Source of the DNA: Phycisphaeraceae bacterium
GTDB lineage: Bacteria; Planctomycetota; Phycisphaerae; Phycisphaerales; UBA1924
DNA: 64,000 nucleotides
Reading direction: 5' to 3'
NCBI GenBank assembly: GCA_020639235.1
Contig: JACKHC010000001.1
Location: forward strand, 1,674,001-1,738,000
Shown here: one piece after another, positions 8,271 through 17,066 of the stretch
How the letters are laid out: each line of letters begins with the position of its first letter
Numbering within the stretch: position 1 is the first letter of the stretch
The notes under the pieces: model-generated
The model's database searches: none
What the model was told of the DNA's origin: nothing
The model's input: only the letters and a program-made list of their open reading frames with translations
Position numbers and translations under genes: made by a program

Positions 8271-9046
8271 CGATGGAGCGCGGGGCTGTCGAGTCGATCG
8301 CACCGCCCGACGAGCCGTCGGATCCGGAGACTGACCGACCCGTGCGACGCCTCATCATCGCCATCGACGGACCGGCGGGCACGGGCAAGTCAACCGTGGC
8401 GCGGCAACTGGCGCGCCGGCTTGGCCTCGAGTTTCTGGATACCGGCGCGATGTACCGTGCGGCGGCGGCGATCGCCATCGACGCGCAGGTCAATCTGAAC
8501 AATGCCGAGGAGATCGTGCGGCGGACGAGCGAGGCGGACCTCCACTTCGACTGGACGACGGATCCGCCGACGCTGCGCGCGTTCGGCAAATCGATCATGC
8601 ATCGCCTGCGTGACGCGGATGTGTCGGCGGCGGTGTCGCCGGTTTCGGGATTGGCGGCGCTCCGTCGGCTCATGGTCGAGACGCAACGCCGGATCGGCGA
8701 GGCGCACCCGCGTCTGGTGTCCGAGGGGCGGGACCAGGGCTCGGTGGTGTTCCATGACGCGGATGTGAAGTTCTTCCTGCACGCATCGCCCCGGGTCAGG
8801 GCGGAGCGGAGGGCGGAGCAGTTGCGTTCGCTCGGTCGCGCCGCCGATGTGGACAAGATCGAGCGGGAGTTGATCGAGCGCGACGAGCGCGACTCGACGC
8901 GCCCTGTCGGGCCGCTCGTGTGCCCGCCCGATGCGATGCGGATTGACACCTCGACGATGAGCGAGACCGAGGTCGTCGGGCATCTGGAGTCGCTGGTCCG
9001 GGGTCATCTGGGCGAGGGTTCCGGCAGCGGGGCCGCCACGCTTTGA
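8267..9046 (+). CDS. cmk: Cytidylate kinase
   Basis: Phosphorylates CMP and dCMP with ATP in pyrimidine nucleotide salvage and synthesis. The 259-residue product has a P-loop DGPAGTGKST at about 34-43, the CMP-kinase LDTGAMYRA motif, an EGRDQGSVVF region and the basic lid with repeated ERRAEQL-like sequence. It carries an extra N-terminal tail of about 28 residues (acidic, Pro-rich) before the first beta strand. ATGA overlap with the upstream gene and a TTGA overlap with the downstream acyltransferase show tight coupling. The cmk-plsC neighbourhood is common in bacteria. Confidence 0.95.
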   Translation: MTMERGAVESIAPPDEPSDPETDRPVRRLIIAIDGPAGTGKSTVARQLARRLGLEFLDTGAMYRAAAAIAIDAQVNLNNAEEIVRRTSEADLHFDWTTDPPTLRAFGKSIMHRLRDADVSAAVSPVSGLAALRRLMVETQRRIGEAHPRLVSEGRDQGSVVFHDADVKFFLHASPRVRAERRAEQLRSLGRAADVDKIERELIERDERDSTRPVGPLVCPPDAMRIDTSTMSETEVVGHLESLVRGHLGEGSGSGAATL

Positions 9047-9804
9047 ACGCTGCGGGAGTCGGATCGTCGGACGCCGCACGCGCGACCTGGTGGTTCGCGT
9101 TTTCGCGTCAGATGTGCTTCGTGTTCCTCCGGGTGTTTTACAGAATTCGGCGGAGCGGTTCGCACCACATCCCCGCGAAGGGCCCGGTGTTGATAGTCGC
9201 GAATCATCAGTCGTATCTCGATCCGCCGATCGTGGGGGTGATGTGCATGCACCGGGCGCTGCACTTTGTGGCGCGGGTGGGGCTGTTCGAGAATCGGTTT
9301 TTCTCGTGGCTCATCACTTCGTACAACTCGATTCCGATCCGCGAGAACACGGGGGATATCGCCGCGATGAAGGAGGCGATCCGCCGGTTGGATCGCGGGG
9401 CCGCGGTGCTGATCTTCCCGGAGGGATCGCGTACCGAGGACGGGTCGATGACGGAGTTCAAGCGCGGGGTTTCGATACTTCTGAAGCGAGCGACGTGTCC
9501 GGTGGTGCCGATCGCCATTGAGGGCGCGTTCGAGTCGTGGCCGCGGGGCCGGAAGTGGCCCCGGTTGTTGGGCGCGAGGATTGCGGCGCGGGCGGCGCCG
9601 GCGATCCCGCACGATGAACTGCTGAAGGACGGGACGGACGCGGCGCTGCGGCGACTGGAGTCGATCATCGACGGGATGCGGCTGGAGTTACGCGCGGAGT
9701 TGCGTGCGCACACGGGCGGAAAATTCCCGCCGGCGGGACGCGCCGATGCGCCGAGTTATTCGTCGTCGGTTTCGTCCAGCGCCGAGCCGGGGCGGACGGA
9801 GTAG
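9043..9804 (+). CDS. plsC: 1-acyl-sn-glycerol-3-phosphate acyltransferase family protein
   Basis: Membrane-associated acyltransferase that adds the second acyl chain to lysophosphatidic acid. The catalytic NHxxxxD motif is present as NHQSYLD (residues 54-60), and the substrate-binding FPEGSR motif is at 125-130. The 253-residue length suits the family. The TTG start overlaps the cmk stop (TTGA); no better ATG is upstream. Its 3' end overlaps the 3' end of the convergent glycosyltransferase by 49 nt, so the last residues may be non-essential. The neighbouring cmk gene is a frequent partner. Confidence 0.92.
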   Translation: MNAAGVGSSDAARATWWFAFSRQMCFVFLRVFYRIRRSGSHHIPAKGPVLIVANHQSYLDPPIVGVMCMHRALHFVARVGLFENRFFSWLITSYNSIPIRENTGDIAAMKEAIRRLDRGAAVLIFPEGSRTEDGSMTEFKRGVSILLKRATCPVVPIAIEGAFESWPRGRKWPRLLGARIAARAAPAIPHDELLKDGTDAALRRLESIIDGMRLELRAELRAHTGGKFPPAGRADAPSYSSSVSSSAEPGRTE

Positions 9805-11225
9805 ACGCCTTCCCAATCGGTCGTGAGGCGCCAGACGACGAACTGCGTGTTCTCGAAAGCGATCTCGTCGGTCGGGCGCGGCGAGAGGGCGGAACTCCTG
9901 CGTGAGACCATCAGCGTGCCGGCGGGCGGGTCGATAGCGCGGAGGGACGGGTCGGTGTCGCCGGTCCAGCGGGCGATGGCGGGCCACTTACTGCGCATGA
10001 GGTAGAGCTGCGCGCCGAGCGTGCGCGATCGCGGGTTGATGCAGAAATCGGCGTCGGGATGCGTGCGCACGAACTCGCGGAGCTCGCCCCAGTGGCGTGG
10101 GATCGGGTCGTGGGGGGAGATTCCGATGAGGGCGAAGATCATCGCGATCGTCGGCGCGGCGAGGGTGATGCGAATGATCTTCGTGCCTTCCCAGAACGAT
10201 GCGGGGACGGCGCGCGCGAGCCAGATGCCGGAGAGAAACGCAGCGAACGGGTACGCGGGGATGAGGTAGCGACCGGCCTTGTCGGAGGAGACGGAAAGCA
10301 CTGCGACCCACCCGAGCGTGAAAATGAGCGAGAGCATGCCGAGGCGCTGCTCGGGCTTGTGCATCCGTTCGCCCCGGAGGAGCGGGAGACCCAGGAGGAA
10401 GGTGATGAGCCAGGGCCAGTAGGTGGAGGCGAGTTGCTCGAGGTAGTCCCACCACGGGCGCGAGCCGTGCGCATCGGTGGTGACACGATCGACGATCTGC
10501 GAGCCGAAGTATTCGGCGGTGAAGGCGTCACCGTGGAGGGAAATCATCGAGATATGCCACGGGAGCGCGATGATGACGCCGACGGTGGTGATCAGGGCGA
10601 GCGAAGTGAGCGCGCGCCGTTCGCGGATGACGGTGAACCAGATAGCGAAGAACGGGAGGGCCGCGAGCGCGATGAGCGGCTTGACCATCAGCCCCGCGCC
10701 GAGGAACAGGCCGGCGGCGATGGACCATCGGAGTGCGCGCTTCGAGCCGAGCCCGGCGGCGAGCGCCCAGGCGCTGCCGGTGATGCACAACGCCAGCCAG
10801 AGGTCGAGCGAGATGGAGTGCATCGCGCGGAAGTATTCGAGCGTGAGCGCCAGGACGATGCCCGAGGCGAGTGCGGCGCGATGGCCCGCGAGCCGGCGTG
10901 CGGTATCGACCGTCAGCAGGACCGTCGCCAGCGCGACGAAGAATGACGGGATGCGTGAGACCCAGAGTTCCGGGCCGAGGAAGTGGAGGAAAAGGCCGTG
11001 GACCCAGAAGGCGAGCGGCGGCTTGTTGAAATAGAGCTGATCGCCCGCGTGTAGGGTCCACAGGGAGCCGGAGTCGTAGGCGAACTTGGAGACGGCGGCG
11101 TAGAGCGGGTTGTCCACGCGCCAGAATCCGGCGTTCACGCCGGGGATGAATGTGGCGAGCAGAAGCGCCGCGGGGATGAGGTAGGCGCGGAGTAGGGCGC
11201 GATGTGGTTGTTCACACTCGGGCAT
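9756..11225 (-). CDS. ArnT/PMT-like glycosyltransferase (GT39/GT83 type)
   Basis: A 489-residue polytopic membrane protein with about ten hydrophobic helices. The first periplasmic loop begins FWRVDNPLYA and continues to NKPPLAFWVHGL, which matches the PMT_2/ArnT family in which an acidic residue in this loop is catalytic. Such enzymes move a sugar from a polyprenyl-phosphate donor onto lipid A or protein. The start at 11225 is chosen because a TACACT box lies 7 nt upstream and the next open codons are not protein-like. The gene converges on the acyltransferase gene with 49 nt overlap. Acceptor and sugar are unknown. Confidence 0.82.
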   Translation of the reverse strand: MPECEQPHRALLRAYLIPAALLLATFIPGVNAGFWRVDNPLYAAVSKFAYDSGSLWTLHAGDQLYFNKPPLAFWVHGLFLHFLGPELWVSRIPSFFVALATVLLTVDTARRLAGHRAALASGIVLALTLEYFRAMHSISLDLWLALCITGSAWALAAGLGSKRALRWSIAAGLFLGAGLMVKPLIALAALPFFAIWFTVIRERRALTSLALITTVGVIIALPWHISMISLHGDAFTAEYFGSQIVDRVTTDAHGSRPWWDYLEQLASTYWPWLITFLLGLPLLRGERMHKPEQRLGMLSLIFTLGWVAVLSVSSDKAGRYLIPAYPFAAFLSGIWLARAVPASFWEGTKIIRITLAAPTIAMIFALIGISPHDPIPRHWGELREFVRTHPDADFCINPRSRTLGAQLYLMRSKWPAIARWTGDTDPSLRAIDPPAGTLMVSRRSSALSPRPTDEIAFENTQFVVWRLTTDWEGVYSVRPGSALDETDDE

Positions 11226-11232
11226 CGGGCGG

Positions 11233-11238
11233 AGTGTA
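11233..11238 (-). promoter_or_regulatory. -10-like box TACACT, 7 nt before the glycosyltransferase ATG
   Basis: Minus-strand TACACT is followed by seven bases and the ATG at 11225. The same hexamer precedes uvrB with nearly the same spacing. No Shine-Dalgarno sequence is present. Confidence 0.55.
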
Positions 11239-11366
11239 TGGGAGCGCGATGCCAAGCGCCCGCATACCGGTGGCCGCCCCGAGACGTCTTCAGGGACAGC
11301 GATTACCAGTATGCGGGCGCGCCGGGGCCGGCAGCGGGAGACCCCCGCCACGGTGAGGTTCGAGGT

Positions 11367-12236
11367 CTAGCGGCGTCGGCGGCTCGCGCAGATCCCCCCA
11401 ACCATCAGAAGAGCCGAGGATGCGGGCGATGGGACGACTGCCATGGATGTGATGATCGCGCCGCCGCCGATGGCGCCGAGGGGAGAAGCGGCTCCGGTCA
11501 TGAGGTTGATTGTCCAGAAGGTGGACTGGCTGCTGGCTTCATCGAGAACCGCGGCATAGGCGACTCCGGTGCCGCCTGAGATATCGAACGTGAGGATGTC
11601 GCCGAGATCGGCGCCGAGTGAGCCGACCGTGGCGAGTGTGCCGGCGCTGTTGGCTTGCGTGACAAGGATGTCCAGGCCGGTATCGATTCCGTACAACTGG
11701 GTGGACATGGCGCCGGCGAACGAGTTGGTGTACGCGGAGCCGACAACATTGGGGTCTACGCCGAAGTTGGGATCGCCCGCGCCGTAGAAGAGGGATGTCA
11801 CCTGCGTCGAGGTCCCGTCGTTGGGATTGAGGACGAGATTCTGATTGGTTTCGCTCACGACGCGGATTCGGTCGATCGTGGGGTTGAAGTCGAAACCGAA
11901 GGACGAGCCGTTGAGTCCGGGCGAGAAGCCGCCCGCGCCGACGAGCGTTGCGACGCCGGTCATGGTGTTCACGGTGTAGAGGTTATTGAATGAGCCCAGG
12001 GCGTACAGCTGGCCCGTTGCCGGGCGGAAGTCGATGCCGCGGAGTTCTTCGTTGGTGGCGAGCCCGTTGATCGCGGCACCGAAGGTGACATTGCTTGGTG
12101 TGGCGCTGTCCCATGTGACAAGTGTCTGGTTGAGGGTGACGCCGTAGACCTGCTCGGCGTTGGTCGTGGGGGCGCATACCAGCGGGATCCCGATGGCGGC
12201 TCCGGCGGCCAGTTTCACGATTTGATTGTTCCTCAT
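11367..12236 (-). CDS. Secreted DUF4394 protein with PEP-CTERM-like tail
   Basis: A 289-residue exported protein. It has an N-terminal signal peptide (cleavage near TNAEQ), then a DUF4394 domain with its hallmark phrases GIDFRPATGQLYALG, FGFDFNPTIDRIRVVS and LYGIDTGLD. It ends in a short hydrophobic helix and SRRRR, preceded by VPSP. The VPxP-helix-Arg end is the PEP-CTERM-type sorting signal read by exosortase systems in planctomycetes, so the protein is probably processed at the envelope. SD-like GGGAGAAAGAG supports the start at 12236. It is divergent from an ECF sigma gene. Confidence 0.88.
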   Translation of the reverse strand: MRNNQIVKLAAGAAIGIPLVCAPTTNAEQVYGVTLNQTLVTWDSATPSNVTFGAAINGLATNEELRGIDFRPATGQLYALGSFNNLYTVNTMTGVATLVGAGGFSPGLNGSSFGFDFNPTIDRIRVVSETNQNLVLNPNDGTSTQVTSLFYGAGDPNFGVDPNVVGSAYTNSFAGAMSTQLYGIDTGLDILVTQANSAGTLATVGSLGADLGDILTFDISGGTGVAYAAVLDEASSQSTFWTINLMTGAASPLGAIGGGAIITSMAVVPSPASSALLMVGGICASRRRR

Positions 12237-12446
12237 CTCTTTCTCCCTTATTGATCCTGTGTCGCTTCGTCGCTTGCCAAGCAGGCGCAGGACATCCGGA
12301 CACATGGTTGTCCATGCGTTCTTGGCATTCCGCGGTCCCTCTGACTCGGACCGGTCTGGGACGCAAGGATTACGCTGGCTTGCTCCGGCGCGATTCAGGG
12401 ACAAAGGAAAAACTCTTTCGATCGGGCTTCGTCAAGGGATCGGGGC

Positions 12447-12452
12447 TATATT
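12447..12452 (+). promoter_or_regulatory. -10-like box TATATT, 8 nt before the ECF sigma ATG
   Basis: TATATT is followed by eight bases and the ATG at 12461, with no Shine-Dalgarno sequence between. This suggests a leaderless or almost leaderless message. Confidence 0.5.
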
Positions 12453-12460
12453 CCACCCTG

Positions 12461-13027
12461 ATGCAAGGACCTGACCAAGCCCCTCGGTTGCTCGAGAGGA
12501 TCGCTTCGGGCGATCCGGCGGCGGTCCGCGCCGTGATCCAGGAGTACGGTGACCTTGTGTGGTCGCTGGCGCGCCGGTTTACGAGCAATGATGCGGACGC
12601 GGAAGACGCGGTGCAGGATATCTTCACGATGCTCTGGCGTAAGGCGGGGGTCTACGACCGATCCCAAGGTGCCGAGATTACCTTTGTGTCGCTTCTGGCG
12701 CGTCGAGTATTGATCGATCGGTGGCGGCGATCGGGTCGCCAGATTCAGTCGATCCCATTGAACGCGGATCATCATGCCACTGCGCCGTGGGTTCATGAGG
12801 ACGAGACGATTCGTCTGGCGGCCGAGGCGTTCGAGGAACTCGAGGACGATCATAAGACAGCGATCCGTCTTTCGATCTGCTTTGGCCTGACTCATGAGAT
12901 GATCGCAGAAGCGACCGATACTCCGGTTGGCACCGTCAAGACGCGTATTCGGCGTGGGCTTGCGATGGTCCGTGATCGATTGGGCACAGTTGTTTCTGTG
13001 GGCACTGGGAAAGGAGGCGCCGGATGA
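12461..13027 (+). CDS. ECF-type RNA polymerase sigma factor
   Basis: A 188-residue group 4 sigma factor with only the sigma2 and sigma4 domains. Sigma2 shows DAEDAVQDIFTMLWRKA around residues 46-62. Sigma4 shows the helix-turn-helix LTHEMIAEATDTPVGTVKTRI near 145-165. The frame continues upstream, but the TATATT box and the protein alignment favour ATG12461. It overlaps the next gene by ATGA; that gene encodes a membrane-anchored protein with an anti-sigma-like C-terminus, so the two form a sigma/anti-sigma unit. Its regulon is unknown. The secreted DUF4394 gene transcribed away from it is one candidate. Confidence 0.92.
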   Translation: MQGPDQAPRLLERIASGDPAAVRAVIQEYGDLVWSLARRFTSNDADAEDAVQDIFTMLWRKAGVYDRSQGAEITFVSLLARRVLIDRWRRSGRQIQSIPLNADHHATAPWVHEDETIRLAAEAFEELEDDHKTAIRLSICFGLTHEMIAEATDTPVGTVKTRIRRGLAMVRDRLGTVVSVGTGKGGAG

Positions 13028-14016
13028 GCAACGAGCACGAGCCATTCGATCATGACGATCACTTTGTCGATCGCGCCTCCGGAGATGCGTCCTCGCCTCG
13101 CGATCTGCGCGAGGTTTCGGACATGGATCGGGCGGCGGCATCATTACAAGCGGGCATCACGCCGCACGAGAGGATGCCGGAGGCGTTGAAGAGTCGACTG
13201 ATCACGGAGGGCGAGGCAATTGTCGCCGCCCGGAGCGGGCGGCCCATCACTCGGAAGCCGGCGATCGGGGCGTGGCTGGCTGCTGCGGCGGCGATCGCGT
13301 TGGCTTCGGGTGCGGGTATCTGGGCGCTGAGCATTCAGCGGAGCAAGGAACAAGCGGCGCACGAGTTCCAGACCCAGCTCGCGTCCTTGCAGGAGCAGTA
13401 CGAGTCGAACACGCAGATGCTGGCCAACGCGAGGTCGCGTTTGAACGACCTTCAGGGCGAGGTGGCGGACGCGGCCAATCGCGAGATCGCGCTCGCGCAG
13501 CGGCTGGCCGATGCGACGTCGGATTACGAGTCGCGACTTGCGGCCGCGAACGCGAGTCTCGATCAGGCGAATCTGAAGATCGCGCAGTACGAGACACCCG
13601 AGGATCCCGCAGTGCTGGCGGCGAACCGGCGCAAACTGCTTGAGGTGCCCGACACGGTTCGGCTGGCGTGGTCGCCGTTTGATCTGCCGGATGCGCCGGC
13701 GGAGCAGCGGCTGGTCCGGGGCGATGTCGTGTGGAACGATGAGCTGCAGGAAGGGTACCTGCGGTTCGAGGGGCTCGCGGTCAATGATCCGAAGGTCGAG
13801 CAGTACCAGGTATGGGTCATCGACGAACGCGGCATGGAGCAGAAGGTGTCGGGGGGCGTGTTCAACGCGACTCAGGACGGCGAAGTGATCGTGCCGATCC
13901 ATCCGGGCATCGATGTCGGCCGTGTGGCGTTGTTTGCGATCACGATCGAGGAGCCGGGCGGGACCTGGGTGCCGGACCTGAAGCGCCGCGTGGTGGTCGC
14001 TCCCCGCGAGGGTTGA
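13024..14016 (+). CDS. RskA-like membrane anti-sigma factor
   Basis: A 330-residue protein with a cytoplasmic N-terminus (about 1-77), one membrane helix (about 80-103, AWLAAAAAIALASGAGIWAL), a long coiled coil (about 105-190, with SLQEQ and NDLQGEV heptads) and a C-terminal extracytoplasmic domain (about 205-328). That domain resembles the RskA anti-sigma-K domain (YQVWVID...G.F and VALFAITIEEPGG). No HxxxCxxC zinc motif of ZAS anti-sigmas is seen. The ATGA overlap with the sigma gene implies fixed stoichiometry. The long coiled coil between membrane and sensor domain is unusual and could mediate oligomerisation. Confidence 0.82.
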   Translation: MSNEHEPFDHDDHFVDRASGDASSPRDLREVSDMDRAAASLQAGITPHERMPEALKSRLITEGEAIVAARSGRPITRKPAIGAWLAAAAAIALASGAGIWALSIQRSKEQAAHEFQTQLASLQEQYESNTQMLANARSRLNDLQGEVADAANREIALAQRLADATSDYESRLAAANASLDQANLKIAQYETPEDPAVLAANRRKLLEVPDTVRLAWSPFDLPDAPAEQRLVRGDVVWNDELQEGYLRFEGLAVNDPKVEQYQVWVIDERGMEQKVSGGVFNATQDGEVIVPIHPGIDVGRVALFAITIEEPGGTWVPDLKRRVVVAPREG

Positions 14017-14058
14017 GACTGACGGAGTCGTCGTCGCGTGAACCCCGACCGGAAACGG

Positions 14059-14064
14059 TACCAT
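14059..14064 (+). promoter_or_regulatory. -10-like box TACCAT, 7 nt before the STAS gene ATG
   Basis: TACCAT is followed by seven bases and ATG14072. The upstream ATG at 14063 lies inside this box, which argues for the downstream start. Confidence 0.5.
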
Positions 14065-14071
14065 GCTCGCT

Positions 14072-14425
14072 ATGGCTGAGGCGACGCATGTGAGGACCGA
14101 GGTGACCAGGGGGGTGCTCGTGGCGACATTGACCACGAACTCGCTGTCGGATTACGAGTCGCGCGTGATCGGCGATCAGATCCAGAAGGAAGCGCCCAAG
14201 GGGCTGTGGAACATCGTGCTGGACTTCAAGCAGGTGGAGTTCATGGCGTCGGCGGGGATCGGGATGATCCTGACGCTCGTGCACGGGGCGAAAGCGCAGA
14301 AGGGCAAGATCGTGGTGGCGAGTCTCAACGATGAGATTCTCAAGGTTTTGAAGATGACGAAGGTGGACAAGCTGTTTACCATCACGCCGACGCTCGCCGA
14401 GGCGATGTCGAAGATGGGCGTCTAG
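14072..14425 (+). CDS. STAS-domain protein (anti-sigma antagonist-like), copy 1
   Basis: A 117-residue single STAS domain. The strand-loop-helix around MASAGIGMIL places Ser60 at the position phosphorylated in SpoIIAA/RsbV-type anti-anti-sigma factors. It is clearly paralogous to the next gene (shared VATLTT, QKEAP, ILTLVH and MTKV segments). The start at 14072 aligns with the paralogue and with the TACCAT box. Such proteins normally work in partner-switching with a serine kinase and phosphatase, neither of which is nearby. It follows an ECF sigma/anti-sigma pair, but ECF pairs do not usually use STAS antagonists, so any link is speculative. Confidence 0.88.
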   Translation: MAEATHVRTEVTRGVLVATLTTNSLSDYESRVIGDQIQKEAPKGLWNIVLDFKQVEFMASAGIGMILTLVHGAKAQKGKIVVASLNDEILKVLKMTKVDKLFTITPTLAEAMSKMGV

Positions 14426-14454
14426 AACGAGCCGAACCGAGAGAGACCGACTGC

Positions 14455-14805
14455 ATGAACGCGCAGAACTTTGTCCGGACGGAGCGGGTCAGCGATGTGC
14501 TCGTGGCGACGCTGACCACGACGACGATCTCGGAATACGAGTCCGGGCTGGTGATCGAGCATGTTCAGAAAGAAGCGCCGCACACGAAGTGGAATGTGGT
14601 GATGGACTTCGACAAGGTCGCGTTTTTGTCGTCGCCGGGCATCACGATGATCCTGACGCTGGTGCACGAAGCGCGTCGCGGGCGCGGGAAGTTCATCATC
14701 TGCAATCTCAACGAGGACATCCACGAGATCTTCCGGATGACGAAGGTCGAGAAGAGCATGGCGATCGAGAAGACGCTCGAGGATGCGCTGAAGAAGTTGG
14801 GGTGA
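14455..14805 (+). CDS. STAS-domain protein (anti-sigma antagonist-like), copy 2
   Basis: A 116-residue STAS domain and close paralogue of the preceding gene. The loop reads LSSPGITMIL, giving Ser59/Ser60 as candidate phosphosites. It lies 29 nt downstream of copy 1 with a GAGAGA ribosome-binding-like sequence, so the two are an operon that arose by tandem duplication. The loop differs between copies (SAG versus SSP), which may give distinct partner or phosphorylation behaviour. It converges with the small lipoprotein gene. Confidence 0.88.
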   Translation: MNAQNFVRTERVSDVLVATLTTTTISEYESGLVIEHVQKEAPHTKWNVVMDFDKVAFLSSPGITMILTLVHEARRGRGKFIICNLNEDIHEIFRMTKVEKSMAIEKTLEDALKKLG

Positions 14806-14823
14806 GGGGTCGATTTCGCGCAA

Positions 14824-15180
14824 CTAATTGACTTCGATCAGTTTGCCGGTCGAAGTGTCGACGAGGCGGTAGTACACACCGGGCGGACGCGTGGCGACGG
14901 GCAGTTCGTCGGAACTTGATTCAATCCGGTATCTATCCAATCGCCCCATTACCTCGACAACACGATCCGGTTCGGGGTACTTGGGCGCATCCACTTCGAC
15001 ACCGTTGATTGTCGGGATCTTTGAGTTTGTCACGACCCCGCGGAGTAAGACAACCTTTCCGACATGATCCGCGACTTCGGTGGGCTGAGTGATCAGGATT
15101 GGATACCTGTGAGTGTGACCGGCACATCCAAGGAGGGCGGTGATGCCGAGCAGCAAAGTGATGCAACAAATGCGCGTCAT
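14824..15180 (-). CDS. Small predicted lipoprotein, unknown function
   Basis: A 118-residue protein with a lipoprotein signal peptide: positively charged start, hydrophobic core and lipobox LLGC at residues 16-19. The mature part contains a short OB-fold-like stretch (GKVVLLRGVVTNSK) and ends RLVDTSTGKLIEVN. I do not recognise a family. The ATG overlaps the glmS stop as TAATG, so it is translationally coupled to glmS, yet lipidation places it at the envelope. Codon use is a little less GC-biased than in glmS. Confidence 0.8.
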   Translation of the reverse strand: MTRICCITLLLGITALLGCAGHTHRYPILITQPTEVADHVGKVVLLRGVVTNSKIPTINGVEVDAPKYPEPDRVVEVMGRLDRYRIESSSDELPVATRPPGVYYRLVDTSTGKLIEVN

Positions 15181-17006
15181 TACTCCACCGTCACGCTTTT
15201 GGCGAGGTTGCGGGGCTTGTCGACATCGTGGCCGCGGATGACGGCGGCGTGGTAGGCCATGAGTTGCAGCGGGATGACGGTGACCATCGGGCTGAGCGGC
15301 TCGGGGACATCGGGGACGAAGATGACATCGTTGGCCAGGTCGCGGATGGCGTCGTCGCCCTCGGTGGCGATGGCGATGATGTGGCCGCCCCGCGAGCGGA
15401 CTTCCTCGATGTTGTTCATGACCTTGTCGTACTGGCGGCCCTTGTTGGCGATGAAGACGCAGGGCATGCCGTCGTTGATGAGGGCGATGGGGCCGTGCTT
15501 CATCTCGGCGGCGGGCATGCCCTCGGCGTGGATGTAGGAGATTTCCTTGAGTTTGAGGGCGCCTTCGAGTGCGACGGGGTAGTTGTAGCCGCGCCCGAGG
15601 AAGAGCCAGTTCTCCTTGGCGCAGTGCTTCTCGACGACTGATTTGATGTGCGAGTCGGCCTGGAGGGCGCGCTCGATGTGGTCTGGGACCTTTTCGAGTT
15701 CGCGCATGAGCTGGGCGGACTCGTAGGGCGACATGAACTTGCGCCGGGCCATGTAGAGCGCGAGCATGGTGAGGACGGCGACCTGACCGGTGAAGGCCTT
15801 GGTGGAGGCGACGCCGATCTCGGGGCCGACACGGAGGTAGACGCCGGCGTCGGTTTCGCGGGCGATGGTGGAGCCGACGACATTCACGACGCCCAGCGCC
15901 AGCGCGCCGCGGTCCTTGGCTTCCTGGAGGGCGGCGAGGGTGTCGGCGGTTTCGCCCGACTGGCTCACCGCGACGACAACGGCGTTCTCTTCGATGATCG
16001 GGTTGCGGTAGCGGAACTCCGAGGCGTACTCGCACTCGGCGGGGACCTTGGCGAGGTCTTCGAGGAGGTACTCGCCGATCATGGCGGCGTGGAGCGCGGT
16101 GCCCTGCGCGGTGAGGGTGAAGCGGCGCGCCTTGACGAGTTCCTTGGCGAACTTGGCGACGCCGCCGAGGACGATGCGGCCCTCGTTGAGGTCGATTCTG
16201 CCGCGGAAGGTGGTGCGGAGCGCGTTGGGCTGCTCGAAGATCTCCTTGCGCATGTAGTGCTCGAAGGCGCCGAGTTCGGTTTCTTCGAGGTCCATCTCGA
16301 GCTGCATGACCTTGGGCGAGACGGACTTGTTGTCGATGGTGGAGGTGCGGAAGCCGTCGCGCGTGATTTTGACGACGTTGTAGTCCTCGAGCGCGAAGGC
16401 CTGCGTTGTGTGCGCGACGATCGCGGAGGGGTCGGATGCGACGATGTATTCGCCGTTGCCGATTCCCACCATGAGGGGCCCGCCCTTGCGTGCGGCGATG
16501 AATGTCTCGGGCTCGTCGGAGCACCAGACGACGATGGCGTAGGCGCCGGTGACTTCGCGGAGCGCGGCTTGGACGGCCTGCTCGATGTCGCCCTCGTAGA
16601 GTTCGCCGATGAGCGTGGCGAGGACTTCGGTATCGGTCTCGGTGTGGAAGGTGCGGCCGCGCTCGGAGAGGACTTTCTTGAGCGTGGCGTAGTTCTCGAT
16701 GATGCCGTTGTGGACGAGGCAGATCTTGCGTTTGTCGTCGGTGTGGGGGTGGGCGTTGGGCTCGGTGACGCCGCCGTGGGTGGCCCAGCGGGTGTGGGCC
16801 ATGCCCATGTGCGCGTGGAGATTCTTGGTCTTGGCGACCTTGGCTTCGAGGTTGGCGACGCGTCCGACGGCTTTGACGATCTGGAGGTCGCCGTTCATCA
16901 GGGCGAGGCCGGCGGAGTCGTAGCCGCGGTACTCGAGGCGCTTGAGCCCCTCGATGAGGAGTTCCTTGGCCGGCTTGTGTCCGATATACGCCACGATCCC
17001 GCACAT
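15180..17006 (-). CDS. glmS: Glutamine-fructose-6-phosphate aminotransferase (isomerizing)
   Basis: Makes glucosamine-6-phosphate from fructose-6-phosphate and glutamine, the first step to UDP-GlcNAc for peptidoglycan and LPS. The 608-residue protein begins MCGIVAYIG; Cys2 must become the N-terminal nucleophile, so ATG17006 is chosen over the GTG at 17012. An SD-like GAGGGAA stands 8 nt upstream. The N-terminal Ntn glutaminase domain (LEYRGYDSAG) is followed by two SIS isomerase domains (SQSGETADT, AEMKHGPIAL) and the usual end PRNLAKSVTVE. No glmS ribozyme-like leader was recognised. The downstream lipoprotein gene overlaps its stop. Confidence 0.97.
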   Translation of the reverse strand: MCGIVAYIGHKPAKELLIEGLKRLEYRGYDSAGLALMNGDLQIVKAVGRVANLEAKVAKTKNLHAHMGMAHTRWATHGGVTEPNAHPHTDDKRKICLVHNGIIENYATLKKVLSERGRTFHTETDTEVLATLIGELYEGDIEQAVQAALREVTGAYAIVVWCSDEPETFIAARKGGPLMVGIGNGEYIVASDPSAIVAHTTQAFALEDYNVVKITRDGFRTSTIDNKSVSPKVMQLEMDLEETELGAFEHYMRKEIFEQPNALRTTFRGRIDLNEGRIVLGGVAKFAKELVKARRFTLTAQGTALHAAMIGEYLLEDLAKVPAECEYASEFRYRNPIIEENAVVVAVSQSGETADTLAALQEAKDRGALALGVVNVVGSTIARETDAGVYLRVGPEIGVASTKAFTGQVAVLTMLALYMARRKFMSPYESAQLMRELEKVPDHIERALQADSHIKSVVEKHCAKENWLFLGRGYNYPVALEGALKLKEISYIHAEGMPAAEMKHGPIALINDGMPCVFIANKGRQYDKVMNNIEEVRSRGGHIIAIATEGDDAIRDLANDVIFVPDVPEPLSPMVTVIPLQLMAYHAAVIRGHDVDKPRNLAKSVTVE

Positions 17007-17066
17007 ACGCACTTTCCCTCGTTCCGATGCCTCTCGGTGGGGCGATCCATCCGTGAATCGACCGTA

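Noticed and set aside
14824..17004. Long leftward frame of 726 codons across glmS
   Set aside because: Only the last 118 codons (the lipoprotein gene) are protein-like. The rest is an Arg/Pro/His-rich shadow of glmS.
17007..17066. glmS ribozyme
   Set aside because: The gap upstream of glmS is only 60 bp, too short, and lacks the conserved core.
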